64,000 bases of DNA, taken from contig CACKGC010000001.1 of NCBI GenBank assembly GCA_902599655.1, positions 1-64,000 of the forward strand, in the 5' to 3' direction. The position numbers and the translations under genes are program-made. This stretch comes from an uncultured Fidelibacterota bacterium. Its GTDB lineage: Bacteria; Fidelibacterota; Marinisomatia; Marinisomatales; Marinisomataceae. Under the pieces are notes generated by a model that saw only the letters and a program-made list of their open reading frames with translations, was not told the DNA's origin and ran no database searches. Below are positions 34,990 to 43,652 of this stretch, piece by piece (the first letter of the stretch is position 1; each line of letters begins with the position of its first letter).

Positions 34990-37455
34990 TTACTTGGAAT
35001 CGCTTTGTTTAGCTCTCTGCATTGGATTTGATCCACCATACCATGATGAGCTATCATACTTATAGATATCAAATAAAGTTGGCTCATTCTTTGGTGGCCA
35101 ATGATTATTGTCTCTGAATGTATCAGCAGTTTCTCTAAATGGGTCCAATGTGAAGCTTACAACCTTCTTTTCAGTTTTGAACACCTTGGATACTTCTGGT
35201 CTATTAAATCTCCAAATTTCTACAGGTATTCTTACAACATCGGTTGATCCATCTTCAAATGTCATTTCAATAATCAAAGGCATCACAAGTCCACCAATGT
35301 TTTTGAATTTAATCTTGTAAAAGTGATCATTTCTTTTTGCTAATCTTCGTTCATTATCAGATAGTTCATCCAGCAATTCTTCATACTGGCTTTTACCACT
35401 CATTTTTTCCATGATTTTAGCTTTCATTTCATCTGAAAGATCAGCATCATTTAACATTGTTTCATACCTTCTACGTTGGCTAGCATCAGTTATATCAGCA
35501 AACTCATCATAGGAGTCATAAAAGTCTCTTGTTTTAGGATCTCTATCTGTAACAGTTTGCTTAATATCTTTCTCATCCAACATTGCAGCGTAATATTTCT
35601 TGCTTTCTTTATCTTTCTTTTCAGCTGCTCTTTTTTTGGTTGGATCAATCTCTAACTGGAACCATTCAACTTCTTCGATGGATAAATCTACATGGTCATT
35701 TGTAAAGAACCATCCTCTCCAAAACCAATCTAAATCTACACCAGATGCATTTTCCATAATTCGGAAAAAGTCAGATGGTGTTGGATGCTTAAACATCCAA
35801 GTTTTTGAATATTCTTTGAATGCAAAATCAAATAATTCTCTACCCATAATAGTATCTCTTAAAATATTCAATGCAACTGTAGGTTTACCGTAAGCATTTG
35901 CACCAAATTGATAAATGGATTCAGAATTTGTCATTATCGGCATTATGTTAGATTTATCTCCACGCATATATCGTACGATATAGTCTTGGTTGTTTCTAGG
36001 ATGAAACAATTCTGAGTCCCATGCTCTTCCTGCCAAATCATCCATAAAGGAATTAAGACCTTCATCCATCCATGTCCATTGTCTTTCATCTGAGTTAACA
36101 ATCATTGGAAACCAGAAGTGTCCAACCTCATGAATAATTACTCCAATTAATCCTCTTTTTGTTCTTTCAGAATATGTCCCATCTTCTTCTGGTCGATATC
36201 CATTAAATGAAACCATTGGATACTCCATTCCCATACGATCAATATGAGCTGAAATAGCAACAGGATATGGATAATCAAATGTATATTTTGAATAAAAATC
36301 GACAGTGTGTGCTACCGCTTTTGTTGAATATTGCCCCCATAGAGGGTTTGCTTCATTAGGATAATAGGACATAGCCATTACCGTATTATCGCCTACTTGT
36401 ACACCCATGGCATCCCATATATATCTTCTTGAAGCAGCAAATGCATAGTCTCTTACATTTTCTGCCTTAAAGTGCCATGTTTTTTGTCTACTTGTTTTGG
36501 TTTCAAGATTTTCTAAAGCTTCATCCACTGTAACAATTAATACAGGTTCTTTAGATTTCTTCGCTTTTTCAAGTCTATTAATTTGCTCCTCGGTAAGCAC
36601 TTCATCTGGGTTCTGTAATGCTCCGGTAGCTCCAACAACAAAATCTTCAGGTACAGTAATTTTTACGTCATAATCACCAAAAATTAATGTGAATTCACCT
36701 CTACCTAAGAATTGTTTATTTTGCCAACCATATACATCATTATACATACACATTCTTGGAAAAAATTGTGCTATAGTATAAATGTAGTTATCGTCATCCT
36801 CAAAATATTCATATCCTGATCTTCCACCGTCTCTAATATGATCATTGATATTATACCACCATTTAATCTTGAAAGTATAAGTGTCTCCCGATTGAATTGG
36901 TTCAGGAACATCAATACGCATCATAGTTTTGTTGATTGTATATGGAACATTTTTATTTTTTTCATCTTTTACATACTGAATTTTGAAACCGCCATCAAAA
37001 TCACGATAAAAGTTTTCCAATGTTCTCGATGAGACTGTACTACCAATAACCATCTTCTCATTTCCTCTTTGAGCTGAAAGATCACCAGTAGATTGAATTT
37101 TGTAAGAATCTGAATCTAAGGCTCTAACATTTTGCGTGAGCTCCATCCATAAATAATTCAATGCATCAGGAGAATTATTGTAGAACGTAACTGTTTCTTC
37201 TCCATAAAGTCTTTGCTTGTTGTCATCAATTCTCAATTTCATATCATAATCTGCTCTTACTTGCCAGTATTCATGTCCTGGATAGCCAGCAGCAGTACGA
37301 TAAGTATTTGGTGTTGTGATGTCTTCATTTAATTGTTTAAAACGATCTAAATTGATTTGATAAGAATTAAAATGTCTATTTTCTTCAAGCTCAACATTAT
37401 CTTGAGCAAAAATCATTGAAAATAGGCACAAAATTATTGCGGTTTTTTTATACAT
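34990..37455 (-). CDS. M1 family aminopeptidase, exported
   Basis: An 821-residue secreted metallopeptidase with a signal peptide (residues 1-17, ending MIFAQ). The zinc site is HEVGH at 442-446 with the third ligand E465 (HExxH-x18-E), and the M1 exopeptidase loop appears as MGMEYP just upstream. A C-terminal region of charged repeats (about 560-740) is longer than in minimal M1 enzymes. The ATG at 37455 is chosen for its AGGAG ribosome site and signal peptide. It should cleave N-terminal residues from peptides in the periplasm. Confidence 0.93.
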   Translation of the reverse strand: MYKKTAIILCLFSMIFAQDNVELEENRHFNSYQINLDRFKQLNEDITTPNTYRTAAGYPGHEYWQVRADYDMKLRIDDNKQRLYGEETVTFYNNSPDALNYLWMELTQNVRALDSDSYKIQSTGDLSAQRGNEKMVIGSTVSSRTLENFYRDFDGGFKIQYVKDEKNKNVPYTINKTMMRIDVPEPIQSGDTYTFKIKWWYNINDHIRDGGRSGYEYFEDDDNYIYTIAQFFPRMCMYNDVYGWQNKQFLGRGEFTLIFGDYDVKITVPEDFVVGATGALQNPDEVLTEEQINRLEKAKKSKEPVLIVTVDEALENLETKTSRQKTWHFKAENVRDYAFAASRRYIWDAMGVQVGDNTVMAMSYYPNEANPLWGQYSTKAVAHTVDFYSKYTFDYPYPVAISAHIDRMGMEYPMVSFNGYRPEEDGTYSERTKRGLIGVIIHEVGHFWFPMIVNSDERQWTWMDEGLNSFMDDLAGRAWDSELFHPRNNQDYIVRYMRGDKSNIMPIMTNSESIYQFGANAYGKPTVALNILRDTIMGRELFDFAFKEYSKTWMFKHPTPSDFFRIMENASGVDLDWFWRGWFFTNDHVDLSIEEVEWFQLEIDPTKKRAAEKKDKESKKYYAAMLDEKDIKQTVTDRDPKTRDFYDSYDEFADITDASQRRRYETMLNDADLSDEMKAKIMEKMSGKSQYEELLDELSDNERRLAKRNDHFYKIKFKNIGGLVMPLIIEMTFEDGSTDVVRIPVEIWRFNRPEVSKVFKTEKKVVSFTLDPFRETADTFRDNNHWPPKNEPTLFDIYKYDSSSWYGGSNPMQRAKQSDSK

Positions 37456-37557
37456 ATTTATATCTCCTAAAATTGTATGAACTAACAATGTACGTATCAA
37501 ATAATGATGTTGTAAATAAAAAAAAGATGTTATCTTTATTACGTTAAGGAGACAATT

Positions 37558-37890
37558 ATGGTTAAAAAAATACTTTTTATTCAAAATAGAACTGGAATTA
37601 AACGTTCTAATTTCTTTGATCACTGGGAAAATATACATGCACCCCACATGGTAAACGTTCTTAAACCGCAAAAATATATTCTGACATTTTTTGAAGAAGA
37701 TATTGAAAATGGCTGCTGTGGAATGGCAGAGCTTTGGTTCAATTCAGAGTCAGAATACCAGGAAGCAATGGAACGAAGAAAAACAGAATATGGTTCCTCA
37801 GATAATTGGCATGATGTAGCTAAAGCATGGCCAGATCCTGATCGCTATGAATACACTGGAAGAGAAATTAAAATAGTCGATAATACTTAG
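37558..37890 (+). CDS. EthD-like dimeric alpha/beta barrel protein
   Basis: A 110-residue protein resembling the EthD domain: ILFIQNRTGIKRSNFFDHWENIHAPHM with the conserved W and HAP, and an AELWFNSESEYQEAM block. Proteins of this fold act as small oxidoreductases or helper proteins in polyketide and xenobiotic breakdown. AAGGAG supports the start. It is followed 3 bases later by the YiiX-like gene. The function is not assignable. Confidence 0.7.
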   Translation: MVKKILFIQNRTGIKRSNFFDHWENIHAPHMVNVLKPQKYILTFFEEDIENGCCGMAELWFNSESEYQEAMERRKTEYGSSDNWHDVAKAWPDPDRYEYTGREIKIVDNT

Positions 37891-37893
37891 GTA

Positions 37894-38568
37894 ATGTCAG
37901 CTAAACATCTTTTCCCCATAGCAATGGGTGGTTTTTTCATTTTTTATGTATCACTCATGTTGCGTCAACCCTCATTTACATTTCAAGAAGGTGATATTTT
38001 TTTTCAAGATCTAGATTGCGGACCACCATGTGACGCAATTGAAGCAGTAACCCAAGGTTATATGGGATCAAACTTATCTCATTGTGCAATTATAACTGAA
38101 GTTGGACCTAATCTTAAAACTACCAAATTAGCTGAAGCTATAGGAGAAACTGTTACAGAAACAACATTAGAAGAATTCTTAAATAGAAGCAATAAAGTAC
38201 TTGTTGGAAGACTGAAAAAAGAACATGCTGAATTAATACCAACTGCTCTTAAACACATCAAAGACAATTTACTTGGGAAACCTTATGATTTTATTTTTGA
38301 TATCACTGATGATACCTACTATTGTTCTGAAATTATTTATGAAGGATTACAGGTTGCAGATAGTAATCAACAAATCATGCAATTAAATCCAATGACATTC
38401 AATGAACCTGGTACAAATTCTCCATTTGTGCATTGGATAGAATATTATGAAGAATTAAATCATGAGATTCCGGAGGGTGAACTTGGATTGAATCCAGGAG
38501 GAATGTCTAGATCTGAAGGATTAGATATTATTTATATGTTCGAAAAGCCTTCAGGATATGTCAATTAA
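37894..38568 (+). CDS. YiiX/YebB-like NlpC/P60 superfamily hydrolase
   Basis: A 224-residue protein with an N-terminal hydrophobic anchor (residues 8-24) and a permuted papain-like domain: GDIFFQDLDCGPPCDAI near 33, NLSHCAIITEVG with the catalytic histidine near 63, and DTYYCSEIIYEGL with the catalytic cysteine near 143. The family cleaves amide bonds in peptidoglycan, lipids or similar targets; the substrate here is unknown. It overlaps the convergent nuclease gene by 4 bases. Confidence 0.78.
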   Translation: MSAKHLFPIAMGGFFIFYVSLMLRQPSFTFQEGDIFFQDLDCGPPCDAIEAVTQGYMGSNLSHCAIITEVGPNLKTTKLAEAIGETVTETTLEEFLNRSNKVLVGRLKKEHAELIPTALKHIKDNLLGKPYDFIFDITDDTYYCSEIIYEGLQVADSNQQIMQLNPMTFNEPGTNSPFVHWIEYYEELNHEIPEGELGLNPGGMSRSEGLDIIYMFEKPSGYVN

Positions 38569-39320
38569 AGCTTTGAGACAGTTGTAAGATATAAACAATC
38601 TTCACAGTTTGAGTTATTAAAGTCAGGAGCTTCATCTAACTGCAAACAATTATACATCTCTTCTACTTGCGGTCCTATCCAAGATGTGTCCAATGTAAAT
38701 GGGACCAAAGTTCTTCTAAAATGCATTTCTCTTCCTAAATGAGGCTTACTTGCATCTCCGTTGTAATACATTAGATATCCAGTTTCAGAAACATCAAAAC
38801 TATTTTGTTGCAATAACCAACTATAAACTTCTAATTGTCTTTTGTATGACTCCCCATTATTATATACATCTGCAGAAGATAAAATATCTGTTTTTTTGGC
38901 AGTAGCTTTAAAATCAATAACCACAAGCTTATCTTCTTCATCAATCATGATATCATCAACACCGCCATATAATAAAAAATTATGTTTTTCATCATGATAT
39001 TGAATGCCTGTGAAGGTATGTTGCCACTTTTCAATATCTTCATGTTGGAATGGTTTTATGTTCAATCCATTTTCTTTAAAAATACCATGTGGACGATCTT
39101 GAGCTCTACAAAAATCCATTTCTTTTTTTAGTAAATCATCTACAGCGCTATTGATTGCCCATCCAGGCATGGGTGGTTTTCTCAATCCAAGCTTTGCATC
39201 TTTATAAAAACAGGTTGGACAATTAAAATATAGTTCAATTTTTGATCGACTAATTTTGAAGGTCTTATCAGGATTATATCTCCAATTCTCTCCAACAATA
39301 GGATTATATCCATATCCCAT
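38565..39320 (-). CDS. PD-(D/E)XK nuclease family protein with two CxxC pairs
   Basis: A 251-residue protein of the RecB/Cas4-like nuclease superfamily. The core is GGVDDIMI (D122-D123) followed by VVIDFKAT (D136, K138) and the Q162 in YKRQLEVY. Cysteines C34/C37 (FNCPTCFY) and C239/C242 (NCEDCLY) could hold an Fe-S cluster or zinc, as in AddB/Cas4 relatives. Similar stand-alone proteins starting with NPDK...ISRSKI are common in candidate-phylum bacteria. It is last in the five-gene KAP block (14-base gap, AGGAG site). The nuclease target is unknown. Confidence 0.8.
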   Translation of the reverse strand: MGYGYNPIVGENWRYNPDKTFKISRSKIELYFNCPTCFYKDAKLGLRKPPMPGWAINSAVDDLLKKEMDFCRAQDRPHGIFKENGLNIKPFQHEDIEKWQHTFTGIQYHDEKHNFLLYGGVDDIMIDEEDKLVVIDFKATAKKTDILSSADVYNNGESYKRQLEVYSWLLQQNSFDVSETGYLMYYNGDASKPHLGREMHFRRTLVPFTLDTSWIGPQVEEMYNCLQLDEAPDFNNSNCEDCLYLTTVSKL

Positions 39321-39334
39321 AATTTGATCTCCTA

Positions 39335-39595
39335 TTATTTTTTAACTGTTATGTCAGCTGTTGCAAGAATTTCATTGTAATATTTATAGAACTCTTCTTG
39401 ATATTTTACCCAATTTCTAAGAGCGGACTTTGCTCTGCTTTGAGCAGATGATTTAAACTTATATTCACCTTTTTGTGTTCTTAATGATGAACGACCAACA
39501 ACATCATTCATCTTACAACGCTGATCTCTGCCTCCACCTGGGCAAGGCACCTCAGTTTGTGCATTTAAAATTGCTTGTTCTTCTCTATATCCCAT
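39335..39595 (-). CDS. Small protein of unknown function in KAP block
   Basis: An 86-residue basic protein with two cysteines in a CPGGGRDQRC stretch, then a lysine/arginine and serine-rich segment (about 38-62) that could bind nucleic acid, and a C-terminal helix. No family is recognised. It has a strong AAGGAG ribosome site and lies 18 bases after the KAP ATPase gene and 14 before the nuclease gene, so it is very likely expressed with them. Confidence 0.6.
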   Translation of the reverse strand: MGYREEQAILNAQTEVPCPGGGRDQRCKMNDVVGRSSLRTQKGEYKFKSSAQSRAKSALRNWVKYQEEFYKYYNEILATADITVKK

Positions 39596-39613
39596 TATAT
39601 CTCCTTATTAACT

Positions 39614-41704
39614 TTATTTTTTTTCCCACGGTTCTGCTTCACCATGATTTTCTTCGTCATCTGTTTTAACAAAAATATTTTTTAGTCGTAAATGCTGACC
39701 TCTCTTCTTATCACTAATTGATAGATTGTGGCCATTCTTTGTTGATTCATAACTTTCGTTTACCAATTCAAAAATAATCCTTTCTCTGTCATTAAAAGCC
39801 TTCACACTACCATTTATATCAAAAAATTGGTATCCCCATGGAACTTTGTAAGATTTCATTTTAGGATTATACTTTCTGATATCATTAACATTTAACCCAT
39901 CAATTTTTGGACGAATGAATTCTCTCTTTTTTGCTCTGCTTAACATCATGCCAATAATATTTTCTTTTTTTTGTTTCCAGATAGCAAAATTTATGAATTT
40001 TTTACGATTTACTTTACCGCTAATACCTCCTGTTGGAGAAAAAGTAAATTCAGCATCAGGATATTCTGTTTTAAACTTGTTATACCACATTCTTAAAAAT
40101 TCTACTTCCGTATCCGAAATTATCATTGGTTTTTCGCTTTTAACCCCTTGCCTTTTTCCTTCTATCCATGCATCAAAATCACCAAAATATGTTTGATATC
40201 CACTGCTTTTGTTATCTGATTGTAATGTATCTGATGTAGAAACAGCCGTAACGCCTGTTTTTTTAATAACATCCTGCATTTTTTGATCAGTATTTTTTTC
40301 TACAAGTATTGTTTTATCAATATAGTTTAATAAACTTGAAATATCTGTCGCTCTTCTTCGATATCTAGGCTTGATATAACAAACCCTGAAAAGTGCTTGT
40401 TCCCAGGAGTCGTTAAACTCTTCTAATTTCATAAATTGTTCAAAATCTTGCTGAAAAGTCTTGGAAAGCTCCTCATCAATTTCTTCTTTCTTGTGCGTTA
40501 CTTGAAAAGCTATATCATCATTCCAATCTTTAAAGTTGGGATGTTTCGCCAATAAGTCATAAATATCTGGATATTTAATCTGTAAACAAACAATAGCAAA
40601 CATTAGCATATCATCAACAATGTCTTCTTCCCAGCTATCTTTCTGACTACCTTCACCCTCATCTTTTTCCATACTAGTAAATAGCTCAATTAAAGATAAA
40701 GAATTGATTAATCTTTTAATAGACCTTGGATTACTTCCAATAGAATTCCCAAGAATAGAAGTAATAACTTCATCTAAATTAATAGATACTTCTTCTTTCT
40801 TTTTTTTATCATTTTGAATCTCTTTTTTAAACGGAAGCTCTGTCTTACTATCTATATCTATATAATCAATATCTTCAAGCAATCCTTTTACATATGAACC
40901 TAATTCATATTGTCCGAGAGGCATCATAAATGGCAATTGAATTATCTTGTCGAAGAAAGCTCTAAACTCCCATTCATTTTCGTCCGTTTTCTTTCCAAAT
41001 TTTCCTTCCAAACCCTTAATTACTACTTGATAATCAATGGCTAATACAAAAATACAATTTTTTACATCAAAAATATTCTTGAGGAGCTCTAAGATTTCAA
41101 CAGCATTTACTGGGTTAATACGATCTAAATCATCAACATATATGACAATTTTATCGGTTGTTCCACTATTAACTATTTTTTCAGCGGTTACCTTGAGTCT
41201 TGATTTAAGTCTTGCAATAACACTATCATCTTGACCAGAAATTTCGTTAAAAAGATCAACACCTTCTTTGCCTCCAGCGGCTGAAGCTGCAACTCTGGCA
41301 GCTCCCTTTACCAAAGATTTAAAAGTGTTATTAATTTCGGTCTTTTCTTTATTAGGCAAAGCAGATTGATTGAGCATATTTTTAATAATCTGATTTACAA
41401 TTTTTAACAAAGATTCTTCTGGGTTAGATAAAAGAGAATGTTCCCATGCATTTATCCAAATTTGAAGAAATTTATCTTTATTTTCTGTGTAGTCTCTATG
41501 TTTGCCATCTAGTTGATTTTCTATTTGTCTTAAAAGAGATGTTTTACCGCTTCCCCACTCTCCTTGAATACCAATTGTAAGCGGTGTATCGCAACCAGAT
41601 ATGAAATCGGTCAATGCTTTAGCATGCTTATCAATGCCTAGGGGATTTTTCTCATAATCATCATGAGGTTGATCAATGATTCCAATAGTTTTATTATCAG
41701 TCAT
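39614..41704 (-). CDS. KAP family P-loop ATPase
   Basis: A 696-residue STAND-like ATPase. Walker A is GEWGSGKT (48-55), Walker B is IVIYVDDLDRI (186-196), and the sensor region VLAIDYQVVIKGLEGKFG follows, which is the KAP family pattern. It has no clear membrane helices, unlike many KAP proteins. Residues about 300-520 are helical and charged, and the C-terminal 170 residues are an unclassified domain. KAP ATPases occur in phage defence and plasmid exclusion systems (PifA is one). It is the centre of a five-gene operon, overlapping the 88-residue gene upstream by 8 bases. The effector is presumably one of the neighbours. Confidence 0.85.
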   Translation of the reverse strand: MTDNKTIGIIDQPHDDYEKNPLGIDKHAKALTDFISGCDTPLTIGIQGEWGSGKTSLLRQIENQLDGKHRDYTENKDKFLQIWINAWEHSLLSNPEESLLKIVNQIIKNMLNQSALPNKEKTEINNTFKSLVKGAARVAASAAGGKEGVDLFNEISGQDDSVIARLKSRLKVTAEKIVNSGTTDKIVIYVDDLDRINPVNAVEILELLKNIFDVKNCIFVLAIDYQVVIKGLEGKFGKKTDENEWEFRAFFDKIIQLPFMMPLGQYELGSYVKGLLEDIDYIDIDSKTELPFKKEIQNDKKKKEEVSINLDEVITSILGNSIGSNPRSIKRLINSLSLIELFTSMEKDEGEGSQKDSWEEDIVDDMLMFAIVCLQIKYPDIYDLLAKHPNFKDWNDDIAFQVTHKKEEIDEELSKTFQQDFEQFMKLEEFNDSWEQALFRVCYIKPRYRRRATDISSLLNYIDKTILVEKNTDQKMQDVIKKTGVTAVSTSDTLQSDNKSSGYQTYFGDFDAWIEGKRQGVKSEKPMIISDTEVEFLRMWYNKFKTEYPDAEFTFSPTGGISGKVNRKKFINFAIWKQKKENIIGMMLSRAKKREFIRPKIDGLNVNDIRKYNPKMKSYKVPWGYQFFDINGSVKAFNDRERIIFELVNESYESTKNGHNLSISDKKRGQHLRLKNIFVKTDDEENHGEAEPWEKK

Positions 41705-41963
41705 TTAATTTTACACGGTAAATGTTAATTTTTTTTTCTTTATTTTTATCATGATGACAAAAGTATAAATAACCCTCTTCTCTTTCAATGTTTAATTCTG
41801 CAACCAAGACTCCTTTATGATTTGGATTGCGATGTCCCATGATTGTTTCGATGAGATTTCCATCCTTATTGATATAGTAAAGTTTGCTAGGTTTTCTAAT
41901 AACGTCTGTTGAACAAACAAATTCTTTTTGCTTAGAATGATGTTGCTTATTTATACGCTTCAA
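41697..41963 (-). CDS. Small protein of unknown function in KAP block
   Basis: An 88-residue protein with predicted beta structure (KLYYINKDGNLIETI, VLVAELNIEREEGYLYFCHHD) and a cysteine near each end. No family is recognised. The frame opens with TTG inside the upstream gene (17-base overlap); the next ATG is residue 42, so the true start is uncertain. Its end overlaps the KAP ATPase start by 8 bases. Confidence 0.55.
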   Translation of the reverse strand: MKRINKQHHSKQKEFVCSTDVIRKPSKLYYINKDGNLIETIMGHRNPNHKGVLVAELNIEREEGYLYFCHHDKNKEKKINIYRVKLND

Positions 41964-42582
41964 CTTCTATTTGGAGTTTTGCGTTTTTATAATGCTCAAA
42001 ATTGGCCTTGTATTTTAGAGGATTTTTACCACCTGGCGCATCATCGCCTCTTTCTAAATTGCCAGCCTTATGCTCATTTCTGGTAATACGACATGTTGCC
42101 CACAACCATAAATGATTTGGTAGGAAATCATGAGACATATCTTTGATTGCCTCACGTAAAATTTTTCTATTCAAATCCTTGTAATTATCATTTACGCGTT
42201 TATCTAATTCATTTTTAACATATTGACCTGTTAAAGTAACTCCTATAATGTGATCACTGGTGGTTTTTGATTGTGTTCGATTTGCTCTTTTGCTACTTAA
42301 TCCAGATCTGAATGGTGTTAAAGTAAATGGCAGTCCGTAATATCCAAGTAGCAATCTTTGGAATTGTTTAGATCGTGAAGTGTCCTCATTGCTATCTTGG
42401 CGATACGCAGATGTAATTTCAGAACTAAAACCAAGATCATACATTCTTCCAGCCGCATATTGAAAAAGTTTTAGTTCAAAATTATATTTAATTTGCTCTG
42501 TGGTATAATTACATCTAGGGAAATTTCCTTCCCAAATTTTTTGAAGATTTTTTTGGGTCAATTCTTGAATTTTATATTTCAT
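41947..42582 (-). CDS. Unknown protein, possible HNH-like nuclease
   Basis: A 211-residue basic protein. Residues SDHIIG (D110, H111) followed by PNHLWLWATCRITRNEHKAG (N156, C164, N169, H171) resemble the DH...N...H spacing of HNH endonucleases, but the pattern is weak and no family is recognised. The N-terminal half holds a conserved-looking SSEITSAYRQDS segment. It is first of the KAP block and begins 6 bases after the aldo/keto reductase stop. HNH activity is a guess. Confidence 0.5.
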   Translation of the reverse strand: MKYKIQELTQKNLQKIWEGNFPRCNYTTEQIKYNFELKLFQYAAGRMYDLGFSSEITSAYRQDSNEDTSRSKQFQRLLLGYYGLPFTLTPFRSGLSSKRANRTQSKTTSDHIIGVTLTGQYVKNELDKRVNDNYKDLNRKILREAIKDMSHDFLPNHLWLWATCRITRNEHKAGNLERGDDAPGGKNPLKYKANFEHYKNAKLQIEVEAYK

Positions 42583-42588
42583 AGAAAA

Positions 42589-43617
42589 CTACTCAACTTC
42601 TAATGGATCAAAATCTCCAGACCAAGCAAGACATTTTTGTTCATCAATTGCTATATTTGAAATTAAAGTCATATCATCAATTGAGATTTCGAAATGATCT
42701 AAACTTAAATTCTCTTTAAGCCTATCATATTTAACAGATTTTGGTAAAACTGGATACCCAAGTTGAATTGCCCATTTTAAGAATAATTGTGGGACTGTAA
42801 CTCCATACTTATTTGCAATATCTTCACAAGGCATTGCTCCACTTTTCATTTCTTCCGGTTTTCCATTCCATCGCGAACCTTCTCTCCAATTAGGAATAGG
42901 TGCCAATGTAGAATAGGCAATAGGAAGAATTTCATTCTTGTCCATATATTCTGCCAAGGGCTTTGTAACTACATGCCATGGATGAATTTCAATTTGATTA
43001 GCTGATGGCATTTCGATTCCTGCTGCTTCAATTTCTTTCATGTGATGTACATTATAATTTGAAACACCAATATGTTTGACTTTACCTTGCTTTTTTAATT
43101 CTATCATAGCTTCCCATAGTTCTAATCTATTTTCTTTTGCAAATGGGTTATGAATAAGATATAAATCTATTTCATCAACTTGTAAAAATTGTAAACTTTG
43201 TTCACATGCTTTGATTGCGCCATCAAATGTTTGAAATGGTTCTTCTTGATTGAACATTCCAGGCCACATTTTTGTAGTGATATAAATTTCATTTCTTGGA
43301 ACAGTTAAAGATTTAAGAGCGTTACCGATACCTTCTTCATTTTGGTACACTTGAGCAGTATCAATATGCTTATAACCTAAATTTATGGCATCTTTGGTAA
43401 TAGATTCTGCCTCGTCATTAGGAATAAGCCATGTTCCAAGTCCAATCATAGGGATATTTATTTTATTCATATGAGTAGTATACGATTTTTTTTTGGATTG
43501 ATTCCATCTTTTTTGTAATTGTTGGTTTCCTTGAATATGTTGAGGTTCATATGGACACATTCTACATCCATTTCCGCAACATTGTTTTTGATTAATTAAA
43601 AATTGTGATGATAACAT
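42589..43617 (-). CDS. DUF5522 / aldo-keto reductase fusion
   Basis: A 342-residue protein. Residues 1-49 carry CCGNGCRMCPYEPQHIQG, the cysteine signature of DUF5522/oxidoreductase-like small proteins. From M50 the text is an ordinary aldo/keto reductase: IPMIGLGTWLIP, HIDTAQVYQNEEGIG with the catalytic D/Y pair, LYLIHNP with the catalytic histidine region, IGVSNYN and PKSVKYDRLKENL for NADPH. No stop separates the parts, so the ORF is a fusion unless translation starts at M50, where no ribosome site is seen. The reductase probably reduces carbonyls with NADPH; the cysteine module is of unknown role. Confidence 0.82.
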   Translation of the reverse strand: MLSSQFLINQKQCCGNGCRMCPYEPQHIQGNQQLQKRWNQSKKKSYTTHMNKINIPMIGLGTWLIPNDEAESITKDAINLGYKHIDTAQVYQNEEGIGNALKSLTVPRNEIYITTKMWPGMFNQEEPFQTFDGAIKACEQSLQFLQVDEIDLYLIHNPFAKENRLELWEAMIELKKQGKVKHIGVSNYNVHHMKEIEAAGIEMPSANQIEIHPWHVVTKPLAEYMDKNEILPIAYSTLAPIPNWREGSRWNGKPEEMKSGAMPCEDIANKYGVTVPQLFLKWAIQLGYPVLPKSVKYDRLKENLSLDHFEISIDDMTLISNIAIDEQKCLAWSGDFDPLEVE

Positions 43618-43652
43618 AAAGCAGAAAATATATGGAAAATATTTTCTATACC

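Noticed and set aside
37456..37671. 72-residue extension of the M1 aminopeptidase
   Set aside because: A signal peptide and AGGAG site place the start at 37455; the extension is the intergenic region.
38565..42582. Prophage or CRISPR-Cas locus
   Set aside because: No integrase, structural phage genes, direct-repeat array or Cas proteins; the Cas4-like match is only the shared nuclease superfamily.
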